Shown: in pieces, positions 22,697 through 36,675 of the stretch | Layout of the letters: each line of letters opens with the position of its first letter | Position numbering within the stretch: position 1 is the first letter of the stretch | Assembly (NCBI GenBank): GCA_025349905.2 | Contig: MU624574.1 | Location: 1 to 50,098, forward strand | Length of the DNA: 50,098 nucleotides | Reading direction: 5' to 3' | DNA from: Blastocladiella britannica | Taxonomy: Eukaryota; Blastocladiomycota; Blastocladiomycetes; Blastocladiales; Blastocladiaceae | Made by a program: the position numbers and the translations under genes | Notes under the pieces: model-generated | The model's input: only the letters and a program-made list of their open reading frames with translations | The model's database searches: none | What the model was told of the DNA's origin: nothing

Positions 22697-25046
22697 TCAC
22701 AAACTGCTCTGCTGTTGCCTGGCAATCACTGCTGTCATGGGGTACTCGAATGTGACTGGTCCGCCCGCCATCGCATGCCCGTTGATCCCACTACCGGTGC
22801 GATGCGCGTCAAACGGGAATCCCTTGTCACCATTGTGAAAGTGGTGACGATGAGTAACGTCGGCGCGTATGGCACTCTCGCGATAACCGGTCGGCGTTGG
22901 AGATCCAGGCGCAGCCACGGCCGCAAACAAGGGTGCGGCACCAATAGCGGCGGGCATGGCAAACATGCTGTCGCTGGGTCCACCACCGCCGCGCATCGAT
23001 GCTCCCGTAGCCGCCGAATCGCCCCACCCATCGCCGTACACGTTCCACCCACTGCGGCCCGATACCATGCCTCCTCCTCCTCCTCCCGATACCGTGCGCG
23101 AGATCGGAGGCGCCGCTGCAAACGCGGGCCACCATCCGCCAGCACCGCTGTGACTGCCGTTGTTTGACTGCGGTGGGGTCGGCGGGGGCGGAACCACACC
23201 GTACGTGGGCGGCGCGGGCGTTGCCGCCATAAATTGTCCACCGCCAGCAGCAGCAGCGGCGGCAAATGCCATACCGTGGCCCCGGATGGGCGTCGGATCC
23301 ACCGCCATATCATCGTCGTCCAGTCCCAGCTCGTGCTTGAGATCGGAATCCAACCCGGCGCCCATGTCGGGGCTGTCCGGGTGCGCCGAGTGCTGATAAT
23401 GGTGGTTGTGGTTGTCTTTCTCCAAACCAAACGGCGAGACCGGTGTCAATGGCACGCCGCCCGCGGTGAGGGCGGCACCGGGCACGCTGTGGAGATAACC
23501 AGGGTACGACGGAAATGTGTACTCGGGCGTGGCGGCCGTGTACGGCGATTGCCCACCAGGTGGGTTCGGCGTCGTGGTGCCATTGGTCGACGATGCAGGG
23601 TAACAAGGTGACGATGCCATTGACGACGATGCGTACATGCTGAGGCCGCGCGGGGTCAGCGAACCGGGTGTGGTAGACGCAAAGCCCGGCGACGACGGCG
23701 CACTGATGCCATTCGCAGACACCATCGCCTGCGTCGAGCCCACGAGTGTGCGAGGCGGGAGCGCGGCCTTGTACTGCGGCTCATTGTGCTATATATCAAT
23801 ATATCAATAGTGAGACGACCAGGGTCCACAAATTTGAAGGAAAAAAGGAAGTAGGTACAATGAAGCAGCATCGGCGGCCATACGGACACCACCCCTGCTC
23901 GTGGAACGTGCGGCACACCTCCGTCTTGTACTTTGGGTGGCGGCTAATGGTCCGGAGTTCGTCCATCGAGTGCGCAAACTGGCACTTGTTGCCGTACCGA
24001 CAGATGCCCGTCTCTTCCCACGACCGGCAAATCTCGGTCTTGTACAGCGAAGCGCGGCGCGGCTGAGGCTGCAGCTGGCCTGGAGACGCGTCGGCCGGAG
24101 CTCCCCCCGACTCGGACATGGACATGGACATGGGACTGGCATACCCGTATCCGAGCGACGACGCCGTGCCACCATTGCCACCGATCGAAGGCGATGGCGA
24201 GTGCGGCTGCTGCTGTTGGATCTGCGCATCGGTTGTGGGGGTTGGCGAGAACAAGTGTCTCTGAGACTGCGGCGTCCCAGGAACACTGACGACCATCGAA
24301 TCGAGATCCCCGCTGGAACCGGTGCTGGGCGGGAAAGTGTAGCCCGGCGCAAATCCGTTGTAGTACTGCTGTTGCTGCTGTTGCTGGTTTTGCTGCTCCT
24401 GCATTTGTCGCTGCTGCTGCTGCTCGACCTGCTCCTGGTGTTGTGCCATGGCCGCCATGGCTGCAGCAGCGCGGCGCGTGACTCGGGCGTCTGGCGGGCG
24501 TGCAGCAATTCCAAGGTAGTCCTGGTGGCCCGGATCAAACGGTGGCACCGAAGGCCCATGAGCAGCGTTGCTGTCCACATTTTCACAGCCGCCGCCATTG
24601 AGTGGATCCATGGGTGGCACCGGAGCGCCACTACCGGACGCGCGCTGGCGCAGATGGTACGAGTGCTGAGGAGGAGAAGTGGGACCACGGCCGCCCATGG
24701 GCGACGTTCCCGATCCGCCGCCCCGGCCGCGCCGAACGCCAGCGATGCCGCCGATTCCAGAGCCCGCGGGTGGCGCCGGTGGGGCCATCAGCGCCGCGGC
24801 ATTGGCTGCTTGGGCGGCGGCAGCGGCAGCAGCAGCAGCGCGTTGCCGTGCACGCGTCCGGTGCGCAATCGCCGCCTCTTCCTCGGCGGCCGAGAGCGCG
24901 CGAGACCCGACGCCTCCCCCAACTCCGAACGCGGAGGCGGCGTCAGCGGTGGCGGATCGCCCCGGACCTAGCGGAGACGGACGCGCCATTGCCGACGCGG
25001 GGGGTGCGGTCAGTGGCACCGAGTGCATCATCGCTGCCGGGTACAT
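22697..25046 (-). CDS. Tandem CCCH zinc-finger RNA-binding protein (TTP/Tis11 type)
   Basis: Two exons, 25046-23859 and 23788-22697; 759 residues. The first 330 residues are disordered (Ala, Gln and Pro-rich with a polyglutamine tract). Two CCCH fingers follow in the TTP/Tis11 arrangement: [20 protein letters not shown] with C-x8-C-x5-C-x3-H, then [20 protein letters not shown] with C-x8-C-x5-C and the final His encoded by the first codon of exon 2. This family binds AU-rich elements in mRNA 3' UTRs and promotes decay. The C-terminal 360 residues are Gly/Pro/Ser/Ala-rich. The 70-nt intron separates the last zinc ligand from the rest of the finger, so a transcript retaining it would end the protein with an incomplete second finger. 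Confidence 0.93.
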
Positions 25047-25794
25047 GAGGTATCAGCGAGGTTGATGTCTTTTTTTTGTGGACTTGCCGGGAACGGGCAA
25101 GGAACAAGAAGGCGCGCGGAGAGTTTGTGCGAGACCAGCCAACCGGCTCACAGTCAACAGGAGGGGGTCAAGGCAGTGGAAGAGAAATAGAATAGAAAGG
25201 AAAATGTGAGATCGCTCAAATCAGGCCGGCAGACTGAGTCGGGTGGTGGTAGCAGCCTTAAGGAGACACACACACACAGGGGTGCAAGAGAGTAGGGGAG
25301 AAAAGAATAAATAATATGGATTTCCGATCCAAAAAAGAAAGGAAGGAGGAAGGATTGGGAGCGTGCTGATTCGCTCGCTACCTACCAGTACCAGGCGCGA
25401 AGAAGCAAGAAAAAAAAAAGTATCCGTTTCAACGCTCCTACCGCAAGGAAGTGCAATCCTATTGGTTTTCCTTGAACAAAATATTGGTGGTAATATTGAA
25501 TGGAGAGAGGGAGAAAAAGTATGAGCAGAAGAAAAAAGAGATCCGCTTTGGTTTTGGATCGATCGTTGTAAAGGAAGCGAGGAAAACAAGAACGACTAAA
25601 AAATACTCCAAAGGACACTGGAATACGCGCGGGCGGGTAGATTAACGGGCAATGTCCGGCTGTCGAGGGAGAGGCGCGAGAACTTGTGAAAGAACCGTAA
25701 TGTACAACGTTTACAGGAAAAGAGAAAGATCAGTGGGAAGTCGGGCATTCAATTGAATGACTCCCAATATGAATTATTTGGGCATTTAAATATT
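25047..25794. other. Spacer upstream of the CCCH gene, nothing recognised
   Basis: 748 bp between the CCCH start and the stop of the farnesyl pyrophosphate synthase gene, both on the minus strand. It holds a short CA repeat (25265-25279), A-runs and purine-rich blocks. Open frames here are low-complexity and none resembles a protein family. It should contain the CCCH promoter and the 3' UTR of the synthase gene. Confidence 0.45.
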
Positions 25795-27059
25795 TTACTT
25801 GGAACGCTTGTAGATCTTGTTCATGAACGACACGTACACCTCGGGCGGCACACCGAGCGACACGTCAATGTCCTTGATCAGCTTGGTAATGCGCTTCTGG
25901 CTGGCATCCTCGTACTGCTCAAACACGGACTCCAGACCGAGATCCACGTACACGCGCTTGATAGCGTCAATGCACTGGGCGTCCTTGCGGCCATAGTTGG
26001 CATCCAGCACCGCGCGCTGCTCGGTCGAGCACCGCGCCAGCGCCATGTTGATGAGCCACGAGCACTTGTTGTCCTCAATGTCGGTGCCAATCTTGCCCAG
26101 CACCTCCGGGTCCGCGTACGCGTCCAGGTAGTCGTCCTGCACCTGGAAGTACTCACCAAGCGGCAGCAGGATCGCCTTGGCCTGCGTGAACGCGCGCTCG
26201 TCCGAGATGCCCGCAATCATGAGCGCCATCGCCACCGATAGATAAAACGAGTAGTAGCTGGTCTTGTGCACCACAATGTACGCGTGGCGGTCGAGCGAGA
26301 ACCGCGACAGGTCCACATCGCCCTCGGGCGCCGTGAGCATGTCGATCATTTGGCCCAGCTCCGTCAGGTACGCCACCTCGTGCACCAGGTCCAGCAGGTC
26401 GCCGTAGTACGCCTGCGACTTGAAATGCTTCTTGAGAAAAATGTAAATGTGGCCTTCGAGCGCGAGCGCATCGTTGACGGCCTCGAGACCAACCCCGGGC
26501 ACACGGTACCAGCAGGGCTTGCCGCGGCGCGTGTGCGACTGGTCCATGATATCGTCGGCGACCAGGAAGCACGCTTGGAGCTGTATTTTACTTACATGTG
26601 TCAGTTTACAGTCAGCACGACCAAAACAAGGCAAAGCAAAGTATACCCATTCAATGGCCCAGCCGGCAACGTGGGCCCGGAAGATATCCTCCTGCGACAG
26701 CACGCGACCCTGGCCCTGGGCAATGATCATGAGCGTGTCAATGACGGCAAGGCCGCGGTTCATCTTGCCGCCCATGACATTGTGCTCCAGCATCTATTCG
26801 ATTTTTGTTGTTGTTAGATCCACGGCAAATGCCGGAGAAAAAAAGTGAGAAATAAAAAACAAACCTTGCGCATGCGCTCAACGCCGACCTGGGGCATCTT
26901 GTGCACATGCTCGAGGTCGTGCAGCAGATCGTTTGCAATGACATGGTACGACTTTTCAAAGGCGGCAACCACCTCCGGCGCAGTCTTGAGTGGCAGCGTG
27001 ATGGGCATGGTCGTCGTTGGCTTGGCAGGCGAGGCAGTTGCGGCCGGAAGAGAAATCAT
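25795..27059 (-). CDS. ERG20: Farnesyl pyrophosphate synthase
   Basis: Three exons: 27059-26865, 26793-26647 and 26580-25795, giving about 375 residues if the ATG at 27059 is used (358 from the ATG at 27008). Both aspartate-rich motifs are present: DDIMD (FARM, with FLVADDIMDQSHTRRGKPCW) and DDYLD (SARM, in EYFQVQDDYLDAY), plus the GGKMNRGLAV block. The enzyme joins DMAPP/GPP with IPP to make FPP for sterols, ubiquinone, dolichol and protein prenylation, usually in the cytosol. The C-terminus KIYKRSK matches the family end. Intron 2 (66 nt, GTATAC/ACAG) is a multiple of three with no stop. It starts divergently 126 bp from a phosphopantetheinyl transferase gene. Confidence 0.95.
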
Positions 27060-27185
27060 ACTTGTTGTTATACAGGTTGACGAGTCTACTATACAGCTGA
27101 GGAGGTATGTATGCAAGTTCTTTGCCGAGGACGGAGGACGGGGTGGCAACAAAGAGAGCTTTGTCGAAGGGGCAAAAACGATAGA
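27060..27185. promoter_or_regulatory. Shared 126-bp promoter of FPP synthase and PPTase
   Basis: The interval between the divergent start codons at 27059 (minus) and 27186 (plus) must contain both promoters, unless the second synthase ATG (27008) is used. It has no TATA-like element in a clear position. Confidence 0.5.
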
Positions 27186-28070
27186 ATGCAAATCAACATC
27201 ACATCAGTGCGACTGGACCTTGACCGCGACGGCGACGCGCTTCCGACCGTCTTGAACCATCTGGACGCGCACTCGTTATCTCCGCCTCCTGGCGCCGCAT
27301 GGACAGTGTGCTCGAGCGCTTGGGAGCGCGAGCGCATTGGCCGATTGCGCCACGCCCACGATCAGCTGCGAACAGCCGTTGGCGCCTTGGTGCTGCGCCG
27401 TGCGGCTGGCCCACGTAGGGCAGTTGCTCGCGCACCTGAGACTGGGAAGCCGTGGTTCTATAACTCCCGAGGAATCGTGCACACTGCTCCCTTTAACTTG
27501 TCACATCATGGCCATTGGGTCGTACTGGCGGAATTGCATGGAGTGCAGGAAGAAGAGCTTGACCATCATGGTATTCAGGCGATCGGCGTCGATGTCACCA
27601 CACTAGATGCCGCCCTCGGGCCCAAGAATTACTTTAACGTGAACAGCGCTCAGGAGTTGCTGAGCGTGTTTGGCTCGGTGCTGGCTGACCACGAGCGCAC
27701 TATCCTCGCTGCCGCCTCACAGCCCCGCGTTGTGTTTGCCATCAGCTGGGCCATCAAGGAGGCAGTTCTCAAGTGTCAGGGTGTGGGGATCGCGGCGGAT
27801 ATGGGCTCGCTCTCTCTGATCTGGTGCCAGAACCTTTCCTCTCTCGTCGAGACTGTATGGTTGGGGTTATCGTCCTCCCCATCTCCTACCTGGGAGCGCG
27901 CGCAAGTGGTGATCGAGCAGGAAACAAGCAGCGCCTTCCAGGTGTGGGTCTCTGCTCTGGATCACGAATCGGTTGTCGCCGTCGCCGTCTCTGCTAATAC
28001 CAGCAGTCCAATTTGCGCGCATACGACCCCGCTCACTGTGGACGATCTCTTACTGCCAGTACCCCAATAA
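27186..28070 (+). CDS. 4'-phosphopantetheinyl transferase (Sfp/Lys5 type)
   Basis: A single exon of 294 residues. It transfers 4'-phosphopantetheine from CoA to a serine of carrier domains, for example in the alpha-aminoadipate reductase of lysine synthesis or in fatty-acid and polyketide synthases. Family signatures in order: WERERIGRLRHAHDQLRTAV, ETGKPWF, PFNLSHHGHWVVLA, IGVDV (Mg-binding Asp) and SWAIKEAVLKCQGVG (the WxxKEA motif). The start at 27186 is chosen because the open frame upstream lies in the synthase promoter and is not conserved-looking. The stop is 18 bp from the convergent GCIP-domain gene. The acceptor protein cannot be told from sequence. Confidence 0.88.
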   Translation: MQINITSVRLDLDRDGDALPTVLNHLDAHSLSPPPGAAWTVCSSAWERERIGRLRHAHDQLRTAVGALVLRRAAGPRRAVARAPETGKPWFYNSRGIVHTAPFNLSHHGHWVVLAELHGVQEEELDHHGIQAIGVDVTTLDAALGPKNYFNVNSAQELLSVFGSVLADHERTILAAASQPRVVFAISWAIKEAVLKCQGVGIAADMGSLSLIWCQNLSSLVETVWLGLSSSPSPTWERAQVVIEQETSSAFQVWVSALDHESVVAVAVSANTSSPICAHTTPLTVDDLLLPVPQ

Positions 28071-28088
28071 AAATACTGTTACATTCAT

Positions 28089-31648
<3,560 letters not shown>

Positions 31649-31725
31649 AATGCATTCAGTTTTTTTTTCTTGTGTTCAGGTACCTGGTCGTCTTTGCTCC
31701 GTCATACAACTCGTCATAAACGAAA

Positions 31726-32834
31726 ATGTCGGTCGTGCTCCCATCCAACGTCAACGTCAACATCCCCGGCGTGCCCTCGGCCACCGCGCTTCCCGGCGCG
31801 TCTCCCACTGTGCCTCCCTCAACAGCGTCATCCGCAAGCGCCAAGCCAGCGTCGACGACTATCGGCACCGCGGTCTCGACCACCGCGTCGCCCACGGCCG
31901 CAGCTACGGACGCGTCGTCGTCATCAGGTCTCGGTGCAGGAGCCATTCTCGGCATCCTGGTGGCGCTGGCCGCGGTGGTGGCGCTCGGGTTCTTTGGGTA
32001 CAAAAAGTACTGGCAGCAGCAGGCAGAGAAGCACAAGAACGGCGGCGATGGTGGGGACGGCAAGGCGGCGGTGCACGACGAGGAGAACCTCATTTCCTCT
32101 GTCCCTGCACCTGCTGTTCCTGCACCTGCTGCTCCTGCACCTGCTCCTGCACCGGCTTTGACCATCTCCATCCCAGCTCCAGCGGCCGCTCCCACGACTT
32201 CAGGATGGCAGCCAGCGCCTGCGGCTCCGGTTGTGACGTCGACTCCGGTGCCATTTGCTGCTCCGGCCGCTGCTGCCGCTCCGTACCCCCCCGCTAGCGC
32301 CGCTCCGTTCGCCATGGGCGAGGCCATGTCGGTCATGAGCCCGTCTGCTGCTCTCGCTGCTCCAGTTTTGCCGGCCGCTCCGGCTGCTCCGGCTACGATC
32401 GCTGCTCCCGTGGCCACGTATCAGGTATGCGTTTTAATATGATCGCTCAAGATGCATGGGCCTGACAAAATACTAAATAGGCAATCCCCGGCGTCCCCGC
32501 GCCAATGCAGCCGCAGTCGTCGCCCGCGGTGTCCTTTGACGTCACCGAGGCCACCGTGTCGCAAGTGCAGCGCCCGTTCAACCCGCAGCAAGAGGACGAG
32601 ATTGGCATGACCGTGGGCGACTGGGTGACCGTGCACACGCGGTTCACGGACGGATGGGGCGTCGGCACCGTGCACCCGAATGCGCAGTACCCGCAGGGGG
32701 CTACGGGCATGTTCCCGATGCTGACGCTGATGGTCGGGACCGTCGATCGCATGGTTGACTTGGGTGCTGGTGGGCCGCAGCGGTTCGATTCGCTGGCGCG
32801 GTCCAACTCGGTGTCGACGGGCATTGTCATGTAA
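31726..32834 (+). CDS. Single-pass membrane protein with C-terminal SH3 domain
   Basis: Two exons, 31726-32424 and 32481-32834 (phase-0 join, TACTAA branch-like motif before the acceptor); 350 residues. Order: a Ser/Thr/Ala-rich, probably O-glycosylated N-terminal 65 residues, a membrane helix (LGAGAILGILVALAAVVALG, about 69-90) followed by YKKYW, a Pro/Ala repeat region, and an SH3 domain near 265-325 (VGDWVTVHTRFTDGWGVGTV ending in GMFPMLTL). The layout resembles yeast Fus1 and related fungal membrane-to-cytoskeleton adaptors, with the SH3 inside. No cleavable signal peptide is evident, so the helix would act as a signal anchor. The specific ortholog is not identified. Confidence 0.8.
32100..32165 (+). 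repeat. Pro/Ala-coding tandem repeat
   Basis: The 12-base unit CCTGCACCTGCT and variants recur about five times, coding for alternating Pro-Ala in the linker between the membrane helix and the SH3 domain of the surrounding gene. Confidence 0.75.
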
Positions 32835-32992
32835 TAGTTTGCACATTTGCATTGAATAAAGTGATTTTTTTTCATTACACGAGTATTGAGCGCGACTCGC
32901 GCGCCGTTACACACATACACACACAGGGAGCGACTGAGAGGGATAGATGTACAAGACGGAAGTAGAGGGAGAGAGTGAGAAAAAAAAACAGA

Positions 32993-33733
32993 TCAGTCGC
33001 GGAGCGCGCGCAAGTGCTTGACGATCGACGTCTCCTTGAGCGACAGCCAGTCAATCACCGATCCCTTGGTGTCGACGCGCTCGAGGGGCAGTACCTCGGG
33101 GACGTAGTTGGCCGGGGTCTTGACCACCACCACGGGCATGGGCGCCTGCACGGTCACGTACTGCGACGCCGAGCCCAAGAGTGCGCGGTGCACGGCGTTG
33201 AGGCCGCGGGCACCCATCACAATGATGTCGGTGCGGGTCTTCTCGGCCACATCAACAATCACCTCGCGCGGGTCGCCCTCGAGCAGGAACGACTGCGTGG
33301 AGATGTTGCGGTGGTGCGCCATGGCCGACAGCGTGTTGTGGATGGCCTGCATCTTGGCGTACCGCTACAAATTTTGTTGTTGGGGTCAGTCTCAGTCGTT
33401 GATTTTCTGCAACAGAAAAAAAAAAAGGAAAAAAAAAAAAAAACGAACCTCCTTGATCTGCTGGCGAATCTCCTCCTCGCTGGACCGCAGGTTGAAGCGC
33501 ATGAGCGGCGACGCCTGCTCGACAGCCGTGAGCAGAATCAAGTGGTCCTCGTTGTCGCGCAGAATGTTCTCAAACAGCCACTGCACCGCGTAGTCGCCCG
33601 ACGCCGACGCGTCGTACGCGAACAGGACCTTGCGGCGGTCGGCCACGGGCTTGCCCGCAATAGGAGCCACAACGGACCACTCGGCGTCAGTCACGTCAGA
33701 CACGGATTCGAAGCGAAGAATGGCCTTGGTCAT
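32993..33733 (-). CDS. Universal stress protein (UspA family)
   Basis: Two exons, 33733-33449 and 33364-32993 (phase 0); 218 residues, a single Usp domain with an N-terminal extension. The core begins RRKVLFAYDASASGDYAVQW and ends with the nucleotide-binding signature GARGLNAVHRALLGSASQYV (G-x2-G-x9-GS) followed by PMPVVVVK, so ATP binding is expected. Intervening DPREVIVDVAEKTRTDIIVM is also typical. The 84-nt intron starts GTTCG and runs into a long T tract. A TATAAA on the minus strand (plus 33819-33824) lies 86-91 bp upstream of the ATG, unusual among genes of this window and in keeping with inducible expression. The physiological role is unknown. Confidence 0.92.
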
Positions 33734-33818
33734 TTTTGATTGGGAAATTTTGTTATTGTTTTTTTTGGGTTTGGTGAGGCAAGAAAAAAAACGTGGAAGA
33801 AGAGCGGGGCAGGGACTC

Positions 33819-33824
33819 TTTATA
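33819..33824 (-). promoter_or_regulatory. TATA box of the universal stress protein gene
   Basis: TATAAA read on the minus strand within CTATAAAGAG, about 86-91 bp upstream of the start codon at 33733. Position and context fit a core promoter element; inferred from sequence alone. Confidence 0.5.
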
Positions 33825-33964
33825 GCTCGGCCGGGCGTGCGAAAGTGTCGGGTCGCTGCTCGGGGATGTGCGGGAAGCCTGATGGAATAGAGTTTGGTTG
33901 TTCTTCATTACGTGCAACTTTACGAGCCAATTCCGCCGCCACATATGTGTCTGTATACTTCGAC

Positions 33965-35919
33965 TCATGGAACGACTCCCTTTGACGCGAGATCCCAGAG
34001 CGCAGTGCAGAACTTGTAATCTCGCAGCACGCTTAATTCCAGTGACACACCTTGGGTCAGTATAGTGCCTCAATAAAGACAAAAATAGGGGGAAAACATA
34101 CACAACACAAATGGCTGTGGACGCCAGCCCGACGCCGACGGCAAGGGCCTGAGCAGCGGCAAAGATCGAGTCGGTGGCGCCGCCGGCCTTGGCCACGTAC
34201 GCGTTCCGCGTCCACCCTGCCACCACGTACGCGAGCGCGAGCCCGTAAATGACGCCCCGCGCCGGCAACAGCGAGTCCCACCAGGCGATCCCCAACCCAC
34301 GACGGAGCCGGATCAGCTGCTCCTTGATGGTGCGTTCGCCGCACGTCGCGCGCACGTACCGCGCCGCCCACACCACGCGCACCAGCAAGTGCACTGCGTT
34401 GGCCACCACCAGGCCCGTGGCCCCGAGCGGGTATAGCAGCCACGCGCTGGCCGCAAACACGCCGGCTCCACCCACCAGCCAGTAGCCCTGTGCGTGCAAG
34501 TCGGTTGGGGTCGCGGTCGCCGTGACAAACGCCTCGAGAATGCCGTTCACGCCCAGCACTGGAATGAACCAGCAATAGGCCGCCAGCGCCACCGGAGCGG
34601 TACCCCACGCCGCATATGCATTGATGACACCACCGTCTGTGGCGGGCACGAGCCACTGGGGACCGGCCAGAACCACCAGTGCCGGCGCCGAGTACTGTGT
34701 CCCAAACACGATCGCAAACAGACCCAGCGTCAGGTGGAACTTGAGGGCCAGTTCCAGGAGTGACCGCGCGGTGGTGCGGTAGTCGGTCGCCGCCATGCGC
34801 GAGAACAGCAGCCGCGCCGCGTCCTCGAGCGGCAAGAACACGAGCCGGGCCACGATCGACCCGTAGTTGAAGACGAGCGCATAAATGCCCTGGTCGCGTG
34901 GCGTGAAGAACAGCGACAGCACAAACTTGTCGCCCTCGGTCAAAAAGTGCTTGAGCACCGACTGCTTGACAAACGACCACGCCACCGCCAGCGAGGCGGG
35001 GTCAAAGTAGGCCGTGATGTGTCTGTTTTTTTCCGTGAGTATGGGTGATGCGGACAGAAAGAAGCAAAAAAAGCGAGATATACTTTTCCTTGATCTCGAG
35101 CGCAATTGGGCTAGGTAGCAGCTGGTGGACCCGGATTTGGCCAGGGCGGATGTTGCACCACCACACGGCGGCGGCATACGAGCATAGGTACCCGAGCCCA
35201 AAGGCAACGCGTGCCCACCCAAAGGCAAGAATCCCGGCCTCGCCGCCCGAGAGCCACGTGAGAGCAAGGGCGGTCCCGCACGAAGCGGTCAATGCAACGC
35301 CTTCAGCGATCGCACGCGCCTTGAGCTGCGTGGTGGCGACAATCAGGGCCACCAGAGGTTCGGCGGCCAGATCGAGCAAGGTGCCGAGCGCGTACAGTTG
35401 CACGGCGGTCGCGTACCCGGCACCGAGTTCGGACACGGGCAGGTAGTGGATCCAGTAGTACCCCAGAACGAGCGCAAGAGGAGTTCCGGCCGCAAGCGGA
35501 AGCCACGACAGATTGATCATGAGGCCCAGCTTGGTTGGGTCGATCCGCCGCCTCAGGGCAGAAGTGGAAGACGTGTCATAGATGGGTGCCCGCAAGAGGG
35601 CGAGGCGAGCGGGCTCGCGCGCGAAAAAGAGCACCGAGGACACCAGCAGCTCGCACTGGATTGACGCGACGCCAAAGACCGCGGGCGAGACGAGGCGCAG
35701 CAGCAGCTGGTTGGCAAAGAACGTGACAAACTTGGAAAAGAGCTGCAGGGCAAACATGTACCCGGCGCCTGAGACGGCAGCGGCGACCTGGCCGTTGGGC
35801 TTGGCGGCGGGGGCTGTTGTGCCGGCAGCAAGATCCGCGTTTCCCGTCAGCATCGCAACCGCGCTCGTAAACGACGACCCAGCGGAAATCACTTTGCCAT
35901 CCTGCTGTTTTTGTGACAT
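33965..35919 (-). CDS. RFT1: RFT1 family ER membrane protein
   Basis: A polytopic protein linked to supply of Man5GlcNAc2-PP-dolichol in the ER lumen for N-glycosylation. Exon 1 is 35919-35084, exon 2 starts at 35022; this join keeps frame (IKEK then HITAYFDP). Signatures: YMFALQLFSKFVTFFANQLL, FFAREPARLALLR, AWSFVKQSVLKHFLTEGDKF, GIYALVFNYGSIVARLVFLP and GLFAIVFGTQYSAPAL. The C-terminus is uncertain. A 51-nt stop-free intron (34101-34051) would lead to a stop at 33753, in the neighbour's promoter. A donor at 34108 gives a frame ending at 33965 (SVLRDYKFCTALWDLASKG), which I prefer. Start at 35919 is the first ATG of the conserved frame. Length about 580 residues. Confidence 0.88.
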
Positions 35920-36159
35920 TATTTCTTGTTGAACGTGGAGCAAAGAGGAGAAAAGGGGCTGGTCCGCATTTACGTTATATTTTTCAGTTTTTTTTCTTTC
36001 ATTCGGGTTTTTTTTTTTTATATATCGGCTCTCAATAAGATGGCATTGGACGGCGTGGGGAGAATACGAATCTGCAAGACCAAGGATGAGCAAAGAAATG
36101 TCAGTAGAATATCATAATACATAAATAATTCACGCGCATACCAACAACAGCGACCGCAT

Positions 36160-36463
36160 TCAGAATCCGGGCTTCTTGCCGTGGCCAACGGTCCAGCCGA
36201 CAAGGCCGTACAGCGAGTACGCAAGGCCAGCAACCGACGCGGCGGTGTACAGGGACAGGAAGAAGCGGTCCTTGGGCGTGCGGTTGAACACAAAGTGGCC
36301 GGGACCCTGGTCGTGTTGTGATTATTATTATTTTAGTGCGCCATGGTTACGCGGGCGATATCTTTTTCTCAATTCAAAAAAAAAAAAAAAAAAATACCTG
36401 GTAGAAGCGCTGGAGCTCGGGCACCTTGTTGGGGCGGTTGATGAACGAGTCGAGGAGGGCCAT
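36160..36463 (-). CDS. COX7A: Cytochrome c oxidase subunit 7A
   Basis: A 70-residue protein from two exons, 36463-36398 (MALLDSFINRPNKVPELQRF, then YQ) and 36306-36160 (starting GPGHFVFNRTPKDRFFLSLY). The NKVPELQ block and the single membrane helix (TAASVAGLAYSLYGLVGW) with a basic C-terminal tail (GHGKKPGF) match the COX7A/VIIa family of the inner-membrane cytochrome oxidase. The gene has no long open frame, so automatic callers would miss it. The intron donor GTAT is followed at once by a run of 19 T (minus strand). No separate presequence is apparent, as usual for this subunit in fungi. Confidence 0.88.
36376..36394. repeat. 19-base A run (T run in the COX7A intron)
   Basis: An uninterrupted homopolymer lying directly behind the 5' splice site of the COX7A intron when read on the minus strand. 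It is prone to length variation. Confidence 0.9.
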
Positions 36464-36675
36464 TTTGTGGTTCTTTTTACGAAAACGACAATAAATTAAT
36501 ATACGGGCGCAATGATCGACTGAAAAAGAGACGTTGGTTTTCCTTTGCCGAATAAAGTTTTGAGGCATGCACGTGGTCACCGCTAGAAAATTTCATAGTC
36601 CGCGTCCACTTTCAAACTCTTCGCAGCACCGGAACAACTTCAAAAGGATAGAGAATAGAAGTAAAATAAAACAAA

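Noticed and set aside
33753..33964. Longer RFT1 C-terminus ending at 33753
   Set aside because: It would translate the A/T-rich promoter of the neighbouring stress gene and ends in low-complexity sequence; a different donor gives a stop at 33965.
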